From positions 1 through 40,353 of the forward strand of contig NZ_LGQZ01000103.1 in the NCBI RefSeq assembly GCF_003116015.1: a DNA stretch of 40,353 nucleotides. Reading direction: 5' to 3'. This document shows positions 1-7,586 of this stretch, in pieces (the stretch's first letter is position 1; the number at the start of each line of letters is the position of its first letter). Source of the stretch: Azospirillum sp. TSO22-1 (GTDB lineage: Bacteria; Pseudomonadota; Alphaproteobacteria; Azospirillales; Azospirillaceae). The notes below the pieces were generated by a model, which made no database searches, was not told the origin of the DNA, and saw only the letters and a program-made list of their open reading frames with translations. Both the position numbers and the translations under genes were made by a program.

Positions 1-127
1 GGTTCTCCCTCCCCCAGCCCCGCTGGGGGAGGGTGGGGGTGGGGGCAACGGCCATTCCCGAAAGCCATAGCCCCCACCCTCCCGCTGCGCGGGCCCCTCC
101 CTCCCCCGCCGGAGGCGAGGGAGGGAC
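1..127. repeat. GC-rich intergenic palindromic repeat, copy 1 (cut by window edge)
   Basis: Two runs of CCCTCCCCC / GGGGGAGGG pairs form nested hairpins, with GGGTGGGGGTGGGGGCAA and CCCCCACCCTCCC blocks facing each other. The same blocks recur near 5.1, 32.5 and 38.5 kb, so this is a dispersed REP-like element. The left part begins at the window edge, so its full extent is unknown. Confidence 0.7.
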
Positions 128-353
128 AAGCTCCTCGCCCCGGCACGGTTCTTGAGTGGCTCTCCCCCGCCATAGCCCGGAGTCCGTTCGGACACGGGTC
201 CCCGCCCTCCCCTGCCCGCGCACCGCGGCGCAGGACGGCGGCGGCCCGTATCCCAACGCCTCCGGCCCTGCCGGCGCAGCCCTCGGCGGCCGCGCGGCCA
301 GCACCGCCTCCACCGCGTGGGGACGAAACGCCCCGGTGCGGCCCGGTCTTGCC

Positions 354-401
354 CGGCAGTTCCGTCCGGGCGCGGCAGCATTTGCCGGGCAGCGCCTGCC
401 G
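354..401. promoter_or_regulatory. FlbD/ftr-like palindromes upstream of flgF
   Basis: Two 15-mers fit the pattern xGGCRGNNNNTGCCG: CGGCAGCATTTGCCG at 373-387 and GGGCAGCGCCTGCCG at 387-401. A poorer match is at 354-368. They lie 40-85 bp upstream of the sigma-54 promoter, where an enhancer-binding protein would act. The same pattern occurs before flgI and fliK. Assignment to FlbD is inferred from similarity to Caulobacter ftr elements and from the presence of fliX; flbD itself is not in the window. Confidence 0.5.
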
Positions 402-440
402 CAGCGGGCGCATGGCCACGGAATCCTCGGCTTTTCCGGG

Positions 441-458
441 TTGGCACGCCGGCTGCAT
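441..458 (+). promoter_or_regulatory. sigma-54 promoter of flgF
   Basis: TTGGCACGCCGGCTGCAT fits the -24/-12 consensus TGGCACG-N4-TTGCW with one mismatch (CTGCA). A start about 12 bases downstream would give a leader of about 45 nt before the flgF ATG at 515. It would also exclude the ATG at 473 as the start. Confidence 0.75.
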
Positions 459-514
459 AGGGTACAGCGCCGATGCGGTGGTCGCGGCGGCTGCGAGAAC
501 CGGAAGAGACGACG

Positions 515-1237
515 ATGGAAAACCCGATCTACATCGCCCTGTCGCGCCAGAACGCGCTGCGCCGGCAGATGGATGTTGTGGCCAACAACGTCGCCAACAT
601 GAACACCACCGGCTTCAAGCAGCAGCGCGTGATGTTCACCGAGTTCCTGCAGCGCCCGGCCATGCACGAGCAGGTCAGCATGGTCCAGGACCGCGCCGTG
701 GTGCGCGACCTGACCGCCGGCGGCATGGTCAACACCGGCAACCCGCTGGACGTGGCGCTGACCGGCCCGGGCTACTTCACCGTCGATACCGCGTCGGGCC
801 GCCGCTACACCCGCAACGGCTCGTTCCGCATGGACGGCCAGCGCCAGCTGGTGGACGGCAGCGGCCTGCCGGTGCTCGCCGACAACGGCCAGCCGATCAC
901 CATCCCGCCGAACACCACCACCATCGAGGTCAAGGGCGACGGCACCGTCACCACCGAGCTGGGCCCGGTCGCCCGCCTGAACGTCGTGACCTTCCGGCGC
1001 GAGCAGATGATGACCGAGGTCGGCGCCGGCCTCTACGTCAGCGACGAGGAGCCGCAGGCGGCCCCGGCGGAGACGAAAGTGGCACAGGGTATGCTTGAGC
1101 AATCCAACGTGAAGCCGGTTCTCGAGATGACCCAGATGATCGACATCAACCGCCAGTACCAGCAGGCGCAGAAGATGATCGAGAACGAGAACGAGCGCAT
1201 CCGCAACGTCATCCAGCGGCTCGGCCGCACCGTCTGA
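515..1237 (+). CDS. flgF: flagellar basal-body rod protein FlgF
   Basis: FlgF is a proximal rod subunit of the flagellar basal body, exported through the flagellar type III system. The 240-residue product has the N-terminal flagellar rod signature (MENPIYIALSRQ, then VVANNVANMNTTGFK near residues 20-40) and the C-terminal helix (MIDINRQYQQAQKMI) that packs the axial structure. It lacks the full C-terminal motif of FlgG. I chose the ATG at 515 because GGAAGAGA (502-509) is a good ribosome site and the upstream in-frame ATG at 473 lies at the predicted transcription start. It is first in a block flgF-flgG-flgA-flgH, with only 26 bp to flgG. Expression is probably from the sigma-54 promoter at 441-458. 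Confidence 0.95.
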   Translation: MENPIYIALSRQNALRRQMDVVANNVANMNTTGFKQQRVMFTEFLQRPAMHEQVSMVQDRAVVRDLTAGGMVNTGNPLDVALTGPGYFTVDTASGRRYTRNGSFRMDGQRQLVDGSGLPVLADNGQPITIPPNTTTIEVKGDGTVTTELGPVARLNVVTFRREQMMTEVGAGLYVSDEEPQAAPAETKVAQGMLEQSNVKPVLEMTQMIDINRQYQQAQKMIENENERIRNVIQRLGRTV

Positions 1238-1263
1238 GCGAAGAGAAACGGGAGTACACAGCC

Positions 1264-2049
1264 ATGCGCAGCCTCGCCATCGGTGCCACCGGAATGCTGG
1301 CCCAGCAGCTCAACGTCGAGACCATCTCGAACAACATCGCCAACTCGACGACCACCGCGTTCAAGAAGCAGCGCGCCGAGTTCCAGGACCTGCTCTACCA
1401 GAACTTCCGCCGCATCGGCTCGACCTCGTCGGACGCCGGCACCACGGTGCCGACCGGCGTGCAGATCGGCGCCGGCGTGCGCGTCGCCTCGGTCGGCCGC
1501 ATCCTCGAGCAGGGCAACCTGAACGTCACCGACAACAAGCTCGACGTGGCGGTCAACGGCACCGGCTACTTCCAGGTGACGCTGCCCAGCGGCGACACCG
1601 CCTACACCCGCGCCGGCAACTTCAAGCTGTCGGCCGAGGGCGTGATCGTTACCGCCGACGGCTATCAGGTGCAGCCGGCCATGACCATCCCGACCAACGC
1701 GGTGGACATCGCGATCAACCCGTCGGGCGAGGTGATGGTGAAGCTGGACGGCCAGGTGAACCCGCAGAACGTCGGCCAGATCCAGCTGGCGGCCTTCGCC
1801 AACGCCGGCGGCCTGGAGGCGGTGGGCGACAACCTGTTCATGCAGACCCCGGCCTCGGGCGAGGCGGTCGCCGGCAACCCCGGCGCCCCCGGCTTCGGCC
1901 GGCTGGTGCAGGGTGCCCTGGAGACCTCGAACGTCAACATCGTGCAGGAGATCACCACGCTGATCTCCGCCCAGCGCGCCTACGAGATGAACTCCAAGGT
2001 CATCAAGACCACCGACGAGATGATGCAGCAGGCCGGCCAGATGCGCTGA
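1264..2049 (+). CDS. flgG: flagellar distal rod protein FlgG
   Basis: FlgG builds the distal rod that crosses the periplasm and outer-membrane rings. The product is 261 residues, the usual FlgG length. The N terminus (MRSLAIGATGMLAQQLNVETISNN, split here only by description) carries the rod signature. The C terminus has the conserved LETSNVNIVQEITTLI and AYEMNSKVIKTTDEMMQ segments typical of FlgG. GGGAG at 1250-1254 is the ribosome site. It is followed 41 bp later by flgA, giving the alphaproteobacterial order flgF-flgG-flgA-flgH. Confidence 0.97.
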   Translation: MRSLAIGATGMLAQQLNVETISNNIANSTTTAFKKQRAEFQDLLYQNFRRIGSTSSDAGTTVPTGVQIGAGVRVASVGRILEQGNLNVTDNKLDVAVNGTGYFQVTLPSGDTAYTRAGNFKLSAEGVIVTADGYQVQPAMTIPTNAVDIAINPSGEVMVKLDGQVNPQNVGQIQLAAFANAGGLEAVGDNLFMQTPASGEAVAGNPGAPGFGRLVQGALETSNVNIVQEITTLISAQRAYEMNSKVIKTTDEMMQQAGQMR

Positions 2050-2090
2050 CGCCGCGCGCCGCCTGTCCCGCATTCCACGGAGTACCCGCC

Positions 2091-2840
2091 ATGTTCCGCC
2101 GCACCGCCGCCCGCGCCCTCCTCCTCGGCAACCTCGGCTTGGCACTTCTTGCCGGCCCGGCGTTTTCTGCCGAGTCCCAGAGCCTCGTGTACGGCGCCAC
2201 CCACGCGGAAGCGGCGCTGGGCGAGGCGCTGGCGCGCCACATCACGATCGGCCGCATGCGGCTGGAGATCGACAACCGCGCCGCCGAGCTGCGCGTGCCC
2301 GCCGGCCAGACGCCGACCGGCGCGCCGCGGGTCGAGAACCTCTACTACAACCCGGTGCAGGCCCGCTTCGCGGCCGAGCTGGTGGTGCCCGGCACCACCG
2401 CGCGCCTGCCGGTCTCCGGCCGGGCCTACGGCACGGTGGACGTGCCGGTGCTCAGCCACCGCGTGTCGCCGGGCGATACCATCGCCGCCGGCGACGTGGA
2501 CTGGGTCGAGCTGCGCGCCGACCAGGCCGGCACCGACGTCGCCGCCACCGAGGCGCAGCTGATCGGCATGACGCCGAAGCGCGGCATCCCGGTGAACCAG
2601 CCGGTGCGCATCCGCGACCTGCAGTCGCCGCGCATCGTGGACAAGGGGTCCCTGGTCACCATCACGCTGGAGACCGGCAGCATGTCGCTGTCCACCCAGG
2701 GCAAGGCGCTGCAGGAAGGCGGCAAGGGCGACGTGATCCGCGTGGTCAACACCGCGTCCAACCGCATCGTCGAGGCGGTGGTTTCCGGCCCCAGCCGGGT
2801 GTCGGTCGGCCGCCCTGGCACGGCCGTTGCAGCTAAGTAG
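2091..2840 (+). CDS. flgA: flagellar P-ring assembly chaperone FlgA
   Basis: FlgA is a periplasmic chaperone that helps FlgI polymerise into the P ring around the rod. The 249-residue product starts with a signal peptide (basic MFRR, then a hydrophobic stretch, with cleavage likely after AFSA near residue 25). The C-terminal half is the SAF-type domain: VPVLSHRVSPGDTIAAGDV, then LIGMTPKRGIPVNQPVR, and a final region resembling RVVNTASNRIVEAVV. Its likely client FlgI is encoded in the next flagellar block. It sits 41 bp after flgG and 60 bp before flgH. Confidence 0.93.
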   Translation: MFRRTAARALLLGNLGLALLAGPAFSAESQSLVYGATHAEAALGEALARHITIGRMRLEIDNRAAELRVPAGQTPTGAPRVENLYYNPVQARFAAELVVPGTTARLPVSGRAYGTVDVPVLSHRVSPGDTIAAGDVDWVELRADQAGTDVAATEAQLIGMTPKRGIPVNQPVRIRDLQSPRIVDKGSLVTITLETGSMSLSTQGKALQEGGKGDVIRVVNTASNRIVEAVVSGPSRVSVGRPGTAVAAK

Positions 2841-2900
2841 GGCAAGCCCCACCCGGCCGGCAAAAAACGCCCGGCGCACGACCGACGAAGGAACGCAGCC

Positions 2901-3665
2901 ATGACCGCCCGCCCCGCCCTCCGCATCGCCGCCCGGCTGTCCCTGGCCGCCGCCCTCGCCGCGTCGCTGGCCGCCTGCAACGCCGCGACCCGGCTGTCCG
3001 AGGTCGGCTCCGGCCCGCAGCTCAGCCAGATCAAGGACCCGTACACGCAGCCGGGCTACCAGCCGGTGAGCCTGCCGATGCCGACGCCGATGCCGGCGGA
3101 GCGCAACCCCAACTCGCTGTGGCGCTCGGGCTCCAAGGCGTTCTTCAAGGACCAGCGCGCCAAGCAGGTCGGCGACATCCTGACGGTGCTGATCACCATC
3201 AACGATCAGGCGCAGATGGCCAACGAGACCAAGAAGTCGCGCGACAACAGCGAGAACATGGGCCTGCCCAGCCTGCTGGGCCTGGAGAGCCAGTTCAAGA
3301 ACGCGCTGCCGAGCGCCGTCGATCCCTCCAAGCTGATCGACGCCTCCAGCAAGAGCTCGAACGACGGCAAGGGCAACATCACCCGCAAGGAGCAGATCGA
3401 GCTGAAGGTCGCGGCGCTGGTCACCCAGACCCTACCGAACGGCAACCTGGTCATCCAGGGCCGCCAGGAGGTGCGCGTGAACTACGAGCTGCGCGACCTG
3501 AACATCACCGGCGTGATCCGCCCCGAGGACATCACCGCGCAGAACACCATCAGCTACGAGAAGATCGCCGAGGCCCGCATCGCCTACGGCGGCCGCGGCC
3601 AGCTCAGCGACGTGCAGCAGCCGCGCTACGGCCAGCAGATCTTCGACATCATCTCGCCGTTCTGA
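2901..3665 (+). CDS. flgH: flagellar L-ring lipoprotein FlgH
   Basis: FlgH forms the L ring in the outer membrane. The N terminus is a lipoprotein signal ending in the lipobox LAAC (cysteine near residue 26). The core has the family hallmarks SLWRSGSKAFFKDQRAKQVGDILTV (quoted in two overlapping parts in the protein near residues 70-100), NGNLVIQGRQEVRVNYE, and the ending IAYGGRGQLSDVQQPRYGQQ near the C terminus. Length is 254 residues. GAAGGAACG just upstream is a good ribosome site. It is the last flagellar gene of the block; a strong terminator follows within 45 bp. Confidence 0.95.
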   Translation: MTARPALRIAARLSLAAALAASLAACNAATRLSEVGSGPQLSQIKDPYTQPGYQPVSLPMPTPMPAERNPNSLWRSGSKAFFKDQRAKQVGDILTVLITINDQAQMANETKKSRDNSENMGLPSLLGLESQFKNALPSAVDPSKLIDASSKSSNDGKGNITRKEQIELKVAALVTQTLPNGNLVIQGRQEVRVNYELRDLNITGVIRPEDITAQNTISYEKIAEARIAYGGRGQLSDVQQPRYGQQIFDIISPF

Positions 3666-3708
3666 TCGACGCGCCGGAAAACCCGGCGGCACGAGGCGGG
3701 TGGGCAGA

Positions 3709-3742
3709 AAGGGCCGGCAGAAACTGCCGGCCCTTCTTCTTG
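3709..3742 (+). terminator. rho-independent terminator after flgH
   Basis: A 12-bp stem AAGGGCCGGCAG / CTGCCGGCCCTT with an AAA loop is followed by CTTCTT. Its centre (3715-3729, CGGCAGAAACTGCCG) also matches the palindrome found at the flagellar promoters. The position directly after flgH favours a terminator. Confidence 0.8.
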
Positions 3743-3855
3743 TGGACTGCCGGCCCTGCGACAACGGGAAACACCCGCACCGGGGAGCGCAGGTTGCCTG
3801 TCCGCGCCCATTCCGCGATGATCCGCCCGGAATTTCAAACGAGTGGAGAGGACCG

Positions 3856-4419
3856 ATGCATCACCCCGAAGCGCTGGAGCCCATCGTCACCTTCCTGCGC
3901 GGCGTCGGCCTGAGCATCGAGTACGGCGAGGGGGCGCATGACGGCTTCCTGCCGGGCGTGAACATCCACGCCGGGGTGATCCATATCGATCCCGATACAC
4001 TGAGCGGGTCGGGCGACCTCCTGCACGAGGCCGGACACATCATCGTCGTGCCGCGCCGCTATTGGCCCCGCCTGGGGAGGGACCTGCAAGCGGACATCGA
4101 GTCCCTCGTCGCGGAGGAGCCTGCGAATCCGGAGCTCGGGCGGGCGGCACAGATGGGCGAGTTCATGTCCCAGGCGTGGTCCTACGCCGTCGTCCGGCAT
4201 CTTGGGCTGCCGATGGACTGCGTCTTCTTTCCGGAGTCCTACAACCGCGACCAGTATGACGGGACACATCCGATGCTGGCGTGGCTGGAACGGGGGACCC
4301 ATTATGGCCCGATGGCCCTGGCGCAGGCCGGCATGACCGGCTTTTCCGGCGTGTACGGCCTTCTGCACGACAACGGCCTGCCCACCTTTCCCCAGATGAC
4401 CCGCTGGACGCTGGACTGA
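3856..4419 (+). CDS. putative HExxH metallopeptidase-like protein, function unknown
   Basis: I do not recognise the family. The 187-residue product has the motif HEAGH near residue 56 inside DLLHEAGHIIVVP, the form used by zincin-type peptidases to bind zinc. About 40 residues later MGEFMSQAWSYAVVRHLG could give a third, acidic ligand (inference). There is no signal peptide or membrane segment, so it should be cytoplasmic. I chose the ATG at 3856 because GGAGAGGA (3844-3851) precedes it; the longer frame from 3700 overlaps the flgH terminator. It has its own position between a terminator and a methyltransferase gene and is not an obvious flagellar gene. Confidence 0.7.
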   Translation: MHHPEALEPIVTFLRGVGLSIEYGEGAHDGFLPGVNIHAGVIHIDPDTLSGSGDLLHEAGHIIVVPRRYWPRLGRDLQADIESLVAEEPANPELGRAAQMGEFMSQAWSYAVVRHLGLPMDCVFFPESYNRDQYDGTHPMLAWLERGTHYGPMALAQAGMTGFSGVYGLLHDNGLPTFPQMTRWTLD

Positions 4420-4462
4420 TGCCGGGATGAAATAGCCGGGCCGGCCGGAGCGTTCGTCCGGG

Positions 4463-5116
4463 ATGAGCGAGACCCCCATGCCCCTGCCCTGCCCGCTCTG
4501 CCACGCCTCGCCCCTCACCCCGTTCACCGAGGTGCGCGGCCGGCGCTACCTCCGCTGCGGCACCTGCGCGGTCACCGTCCTCGACCCGGCGCAGTTGCCC
4601 ACGCCGGAGGAGGAGCGCGCCGAGTACGGCCTGCACCGCAACGATCCCGGTGACCCCGGCTACCGCCGCTTCCTGGCGCAGGCCACCGACCCGCTGCTGG
4701 AACGGCTGCTGCCGGGGGCGGAGGGATTGGACTTCGGCAGCGGCCCGGGGCCGGCGATCGCGGCGATGCTGGGAGAGCGCGGCTTCGCGGTGCGCAACCA
4801 CGACCCGCTGTTCCATCCCGACGCCGACGCCCTGGCGCGGCGCTACGACTTCGTCACCTGCACCGAGGTGGCCGAGCACTTCCACCACCCCGCCGCCGGA
4901 TTCGCGCAGCTCGACGGATTGCTGAAGCCGGGCGGCTGGCTGGCGCTGATGACCGGGGTTCTGTACGACGACGCGGGGTTCGCCGGCTGGTCCTACATCC
5001 GCGAGATCAGCCACGTCGCCTTCTATCGGCCGGAAACGCTGGCCTGGATCGCTGGCCGATTCGGCTGGACGCTGGAGATGGCCGGGCGGAACGTCGCGCT
5101 GTTCCGCAAGGGGTAA
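4463..5116 (+). CDS. class I SAM-dependent methyltransferase with N-terminal zinc ribbon
   Basis: The 217-residue product begins with a CPLC (residues 9-12) and a CGTC pair about 20 residues later, a four-cysteine zinc ribbon. A class I methyltransferase core follows: the SAM-binding loop GLDFGSGPGPA near residue 90, an acidic CTEVAEHFHHP loop, and LLKPGGWLALMTGV. Enzymes of this layout act on varied substrates and the target cannot be told from sequence. A second in-frame ATG at 4478 would start directly at the ribbon. It lies 43 bp after the HExxH gene in the same direction, so co-transcription is possible. It converges on dksA, with a palindromic repeat between. Confidence 0.85.
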   Translation: MSETPMPLPCPLCHASPLTPFTEVRGRRYLRCGTCAVTVLDPAQLPTPEEERAEYGLHRNDPGDPGYRRFLAQATDPLLERLLPGAEGLDFGSGPGPAIAAMLGERGFAVRNHDPLFHPDADALARRYDFVTCTEVAEHFHHPAAGFAQLDGLLKPGGWLALMTGVLYDDAGFAGWSYIREISHVAFYRPETLAWIAGRFGWTLEMAGRNVALFRKG

Positions 5117-5128
5117 AGGGGCGACTCG

Positions 5129-5222
5129 CCCCCACCCCTGACCCCTCCCCCGCTTCGCAGGGGAGGGGGAAAGGCGGCGGAGTGCCCTCCCCTGCGAAGC
5201 GGGGGAGGGTTAGGGTGGGGGC
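5129..5222. repeat. GC-rich intergenic palindromic repeat, copy 2
   Basis: Outer ends GCCCCCACCCC and GGGTGGGGGC are inverted. Inside, CCCTCCCCCGCTTCGCAGGG and its near complement form two hairpins. It fills the space between the convergent methyltransferase and dksA stop codons, where it could also end transcription from both sides. Confidence 0.85.
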
Positions 5223-5240
5223 AATGAATGGAAAAGGTGG

Positions 5241-5660
5241 TCAGTCGTCGCGCTGGGTGCGTTCCATGCGCTCGTGCCGCTCCTGGGCCTCCAGGCTCAG
5301 CGTGGCGATGGGGCGGGCGTCGAGACGGCGCACGGAGATCGGCTCGCCGGTCTCCTCGCAATAGCCGTAGGAGCCGTCCACGATGCGCTCCAGCGCCGCG
5401 TCGATCTTGGAGATCAGCTTGCGCTCGCGGTCGCGGGTGCGCAGCTCCAGGGCACGGTCGGTCTCGGCCGAGGCGCGGTCGGCGATGTCCGGCTCCTGGA
5501 TCCCGCCTTCCTGAAGGCTGTGCAGCGTCTCGTTCGACTCCGCGAGGAGTTCCGCCCGCCACCGCAGCAGCTTCTGGCGGAAATACTCCCGCATCGTCGG
5601 GTTCATGAACGGCTCGTCTTCAGACGGCGTGTAGCCCGGGGGCAGAAGCGGCGAGGACAT
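5241..5660 (-). CDS. dksA: RNA polymerase-binding transcription factor DksA
   Basis: DksA binds the RNA polymerase secondary channel and works with ppGpp in the stringent response. The 139-residue product has the coiled-coil region (residues about 20-90) with DIADRASAETDRALELRTRDR. The tip residues DxxDxA are visible as DIADRAS. A C-terminal zinc-finger region follows: YGYCEETGEPISVRRLDARP then TLSLEAQERHE. Only one of the four zinc cysteines of the Escherichia coli protein remains (C in GYCEET). This Cys-poor form is common in alphaproteobacteria, where the fold survives without zinc, so I read it as functional. It is convergent with the methyltransferase gene. Confidence 0.93.
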   Translation of the reverse strand: MSSPLLPPGYTPSEDEPFMNPTMREYFRQKLLRWRAELLAESNETLHSLQEGGIQEPDIADRASAETDRALELRTRDRERKLISKIDAALERIVDGSYGYCEETGEPISVRRLDARPIATLSLEAQERHERMERTQRDD

Positions 5661-5815
5661 CCGATGGCTTCCAACTCAAAGGGGTAATCTGAGCGGCGCG
5701 GAGTATAGGTAGACCGCCCCCGCCCCGCAACCCTGCGGATGAGCATCGCGAAAACAGGCAAGCCCTTGGAGTCCCGAAAGGGTTTCCCGTCCGGACCGGG
5801 TGCCGGGCGCGCGCG

Positions 5816-6235
5816 TCACGAGGATTGCAGCTTGGCCAGTTCCACCTGCGCCCGCAGGTCGATCTCGTCGAGGATCTCCGCCAGCTTGGGATCGTCCACC
5901 TGCACCTTGCGCGACTGCACGACGCGCTGCAGGTCCGTCAGCTTCTGCGCCGACAAGGATCCGGACAGCAGGCCGTGGCGGATCTCGTCCATCATGTCGA
6001 GCATGTCCTCCGCCCGCATCTTGCCGCGCGACGCGCGGGCCGTGGCATCGTCCACCTCCTGCAGCGCCAGCACGCTGGAGACGCCGAACACGCCGGACGC
6101 GCCGGTCACGCCGTGGGTCGCGGTGGTGTCGCCGACCAGTTGCTTGGCGAAGCTGGCGCCACCCGAGGCATCGGTCTTGCCGGTGCGCCGGACCGTGCCG
6201 CTGCCGCGAAGATTTCCGGGACCTTCGACTTTCAT
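5816..6235 (-). CDS. fliX: flagellar assembly regulator FliX
   Basis: FliX is an alphaproteobacterial protein that couples completion of the early basal body to the sigma-54 activator FlbD, so that late flagellar genes are read only after assembly. The 139-residue product has the family N terminus MKVEGPGNLR, a variable linker, and the conserved helical C-terminal half (DMLDMMDEIRHGLLSGSLS, LTDLQRVVQSRKV, LAEILDEIDLRAQVELAKL). I chose the ATG at 6235, which matches the family start; an upstream in-frame GTG at 6250 would add five residues. It is divergent from flgI. Its presence implies FlbD-type control of the sigma-54 promoters described here. Confidence 0.93.
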   Translation of the reverse strand: MKVEGPGNLRGSGTVRRTGKTDASGGASFAKQLVGDTTATHGVTGASGVFGVSSVLALQEVDDATARASRGKMRAEDMLDMMDEIRHGLLSGSLSAQKLTDLQRVVQSRKVQVDDPKLAEILDEIDLRAQVELAKLQSS

Positions 6236-6303
6236 GATCTGCGCAACCACATAGCGGAAAAGGGCGTACTTCAGTCCCGTTTACCTTTACACCCGGTCAA
6301 GGT

Positions 6304-6329
6304 TTGCCGCAATCGGGCAAAAAGTGCCG
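6304..6329. promoter_or_regulatory. FlbD/ftr-like palindrome upstream of flgI
   Basis: GGGCAAAAAGTGCCG at 6315-6329 fits the 15-bp pattern shared with the flgF and fliK upstream regions. It overlaps an outward-facing repeat TTGCCG...CGGGCAA at 6304-6320. The 15-mer centre is about 100 bp upstream of the predicted flgI transcription start. It lies in the fliX-flgI divergent region, so it could also affect fliX. Confidence 0.45.
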
Positions 6330-6393
6330 ACTCGTTGGGGCAAAAACTGGACGTGGGTAACCCGTCGGCCTGCGAGAACCTGACGATACGGGC

Positions 6394-6411
6394 TTGGCAC
6401 GCCCTTCGCAT
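6394..6411 (+). promoter_or_regulatory. sigma-54 promoter of flgI
   Basis: TTGGCACGCCCTTCGCAT matches TGGCACG-N4-TTGCW with one mismatch (TCGCA). It lies 36 bp before the flgI ATG at 6447. The in-frame TTG at 6417 would sit upstream of or at the transcription start, which rules it out as the start codon. Confidence 0.75.
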
Positions 6412-6446
6412 AGGCTTTGGCGAGCTTTTGCGAAGAGACCATCGCC

Positions 6447-7586
6447 ATGACACCGAACGCCATGACCGCCCTCATCCGCATCGTCGCCCGCCTCGTGCTG
6501 GCCACGGGCCTGGCTTTGGCCCTGACGGTTCCGGCCGCCGCGTCCTCCGCCCGGCTCAAGGACATCCTCGACGTCGAGGGCGTGCGCGACAACATGCTGA
6601 TCGGCTACGGCCTGGTGGTCGGCCTGAACGGCAGCGGCGACAGCCTCAACAACTCGCCCTTCACCGAGCAGAGCCTGATCGGCATGCTGGAGCGGATGGG
6701 CGTCAACACCCGCGGCACCAACCTGCGCACCAAGAACGTGGCGGCGGTGATGGTGACGGCGACGCTGCCGGCCTACGCCGCGCAGGGCACGCGCATCGAC
6801 GTGACGGTCAGCGCGATGGGCGACGCCAAGAGCCTGCTGGGCGGCACGCTGCTGGTCACCCCGCTGATGGGCGCCGACGGCGAGGTCTACGCGGTCGGCC
6901 AGGGGCCGATCGCCGTCTCCGGCTTCACCGCCTCCGGCCAGGGCGCCAGCGTGACGCGCGGCGTGCCGACCTCCGGCCGCATCGCCTCGGGCGCCCTGGT
7001 CGAGCGCGAGATCCAGTTCGCGCTGGCCGAGCTGCCGGTGCTGCGCCTCTCCCTGCGCAATCCCGACTTCACCACCGCCCAGCGCGTGGCGCTGGTCATC
7101 AACCAGCAGCTGCGCGGCAACCTGGCCCAGGCCACCGACCCGTCGTCGGTGCTGCTGACGGTGCCGCCGGCGCGGCGCGGCGACGTGGTCGGGCTGGTCA
7201 CCGAGATCGAGCAGCTGCGCGTCACCCCCGACCAGGTGGCCCGCGTGGTGGTGGACGAGAAGTCCGGCGTCATCGTGATGGGCGAGAACGTGCGCATCTC
7301 CACGGTCGCCATCGCCCAGGGCAACCTGACCATCCGCATCACCGAGACCCCGCAGGTCAGCCAGCCCGGTCCGTTCTCCAACGGCCAGACGACGGTGGTG
7401 CCGCGCACCGACATCCAGGTGGACGACCAGTCGCAGAACCGCCTCGCCGTCATGAACTCCGGCGTCACCCTGCAGGAGTTGGTACAGAGTTTGAATGCGC
7501 TGGGAGTGGGTCCGCGCGACATGATCTCGATCCTCCAGTCGATCAAGGCCGCCGGAGCCCTGCAAGCCGAGATCGAGGTGATCTGA
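6447..7586 (+). CDS. flgI: flagellar P-ring protein FlgI
   Basis: FlgI forms the periplasmic P ring that acts as a bushing for the rod. The 379-residue product has a signal peptide (hydrophobic LVLATGLALALTVPAAAS, cleavage near residue 32). The highly conserved start of the mature protein follows: ARLKDILDVEGVRDNMLIGY, then GLVVGLNGSGD. The C-terminal half has VVVDEKSGVIVMGENVRIS and ends LQAEIEVI, as is usual. GAAGAG upstream of 6447 serves as ribosome site. The stop overlaps the start of flgJ by one base (TGATG), so the two are translationally coupled. Its chaperone FlgA is in the flgF block. Confidence 0.97.
   Translation: MTPNAMTALIRIVARLVLATGLALALTVPAAASSARLKDILDVEGVRDNMLIGYGLVVGLNGSGDSLNNSPFTEQSLIGMLERMGVNTRGTNLRTKNVAAVMVTATLPAYAAQGTRIDVTVSAMGDAKSLLGGTLLVTPLMGADGEVYAVGQGPIAVSGFTASGQGASVTRGVPTSGRIASGALVEREIQFALAELPVLRLSLRNPDFTTAQRVALVINQQLRGNLAQATDPSSVLLTVPPARRGDVVGLVTEIEQLRVTPDQVARVVVDEKSGVIVMGENVRISTVAIAQGNLTIRITETPQVSQPGPFSNGQTTVVPRTDIQVDDQSQNRLAVMNSGVTLQELVQSLNALGVGPRDMISILQSIKAAGALQAEIEVI

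Noticed and set aside
473..514. Upstream ATG for flgF at 473
   Set aside because: It falls at the predicted sigma-54 transcription start and lacks a ribosome site; 515 has one and matches the family start.
5129..5222. GC-rich repeats considered as CRISPR
   Set aside because: The units are single palindromes far apart, with no regular spacers and no cas genes.
6417..6446. TTG start for flgI at 6417
   Set aside because: It lies only 6 bp downstream of the -12 box, at or before the transcription start; ATG 6447 begins the signal peptide.
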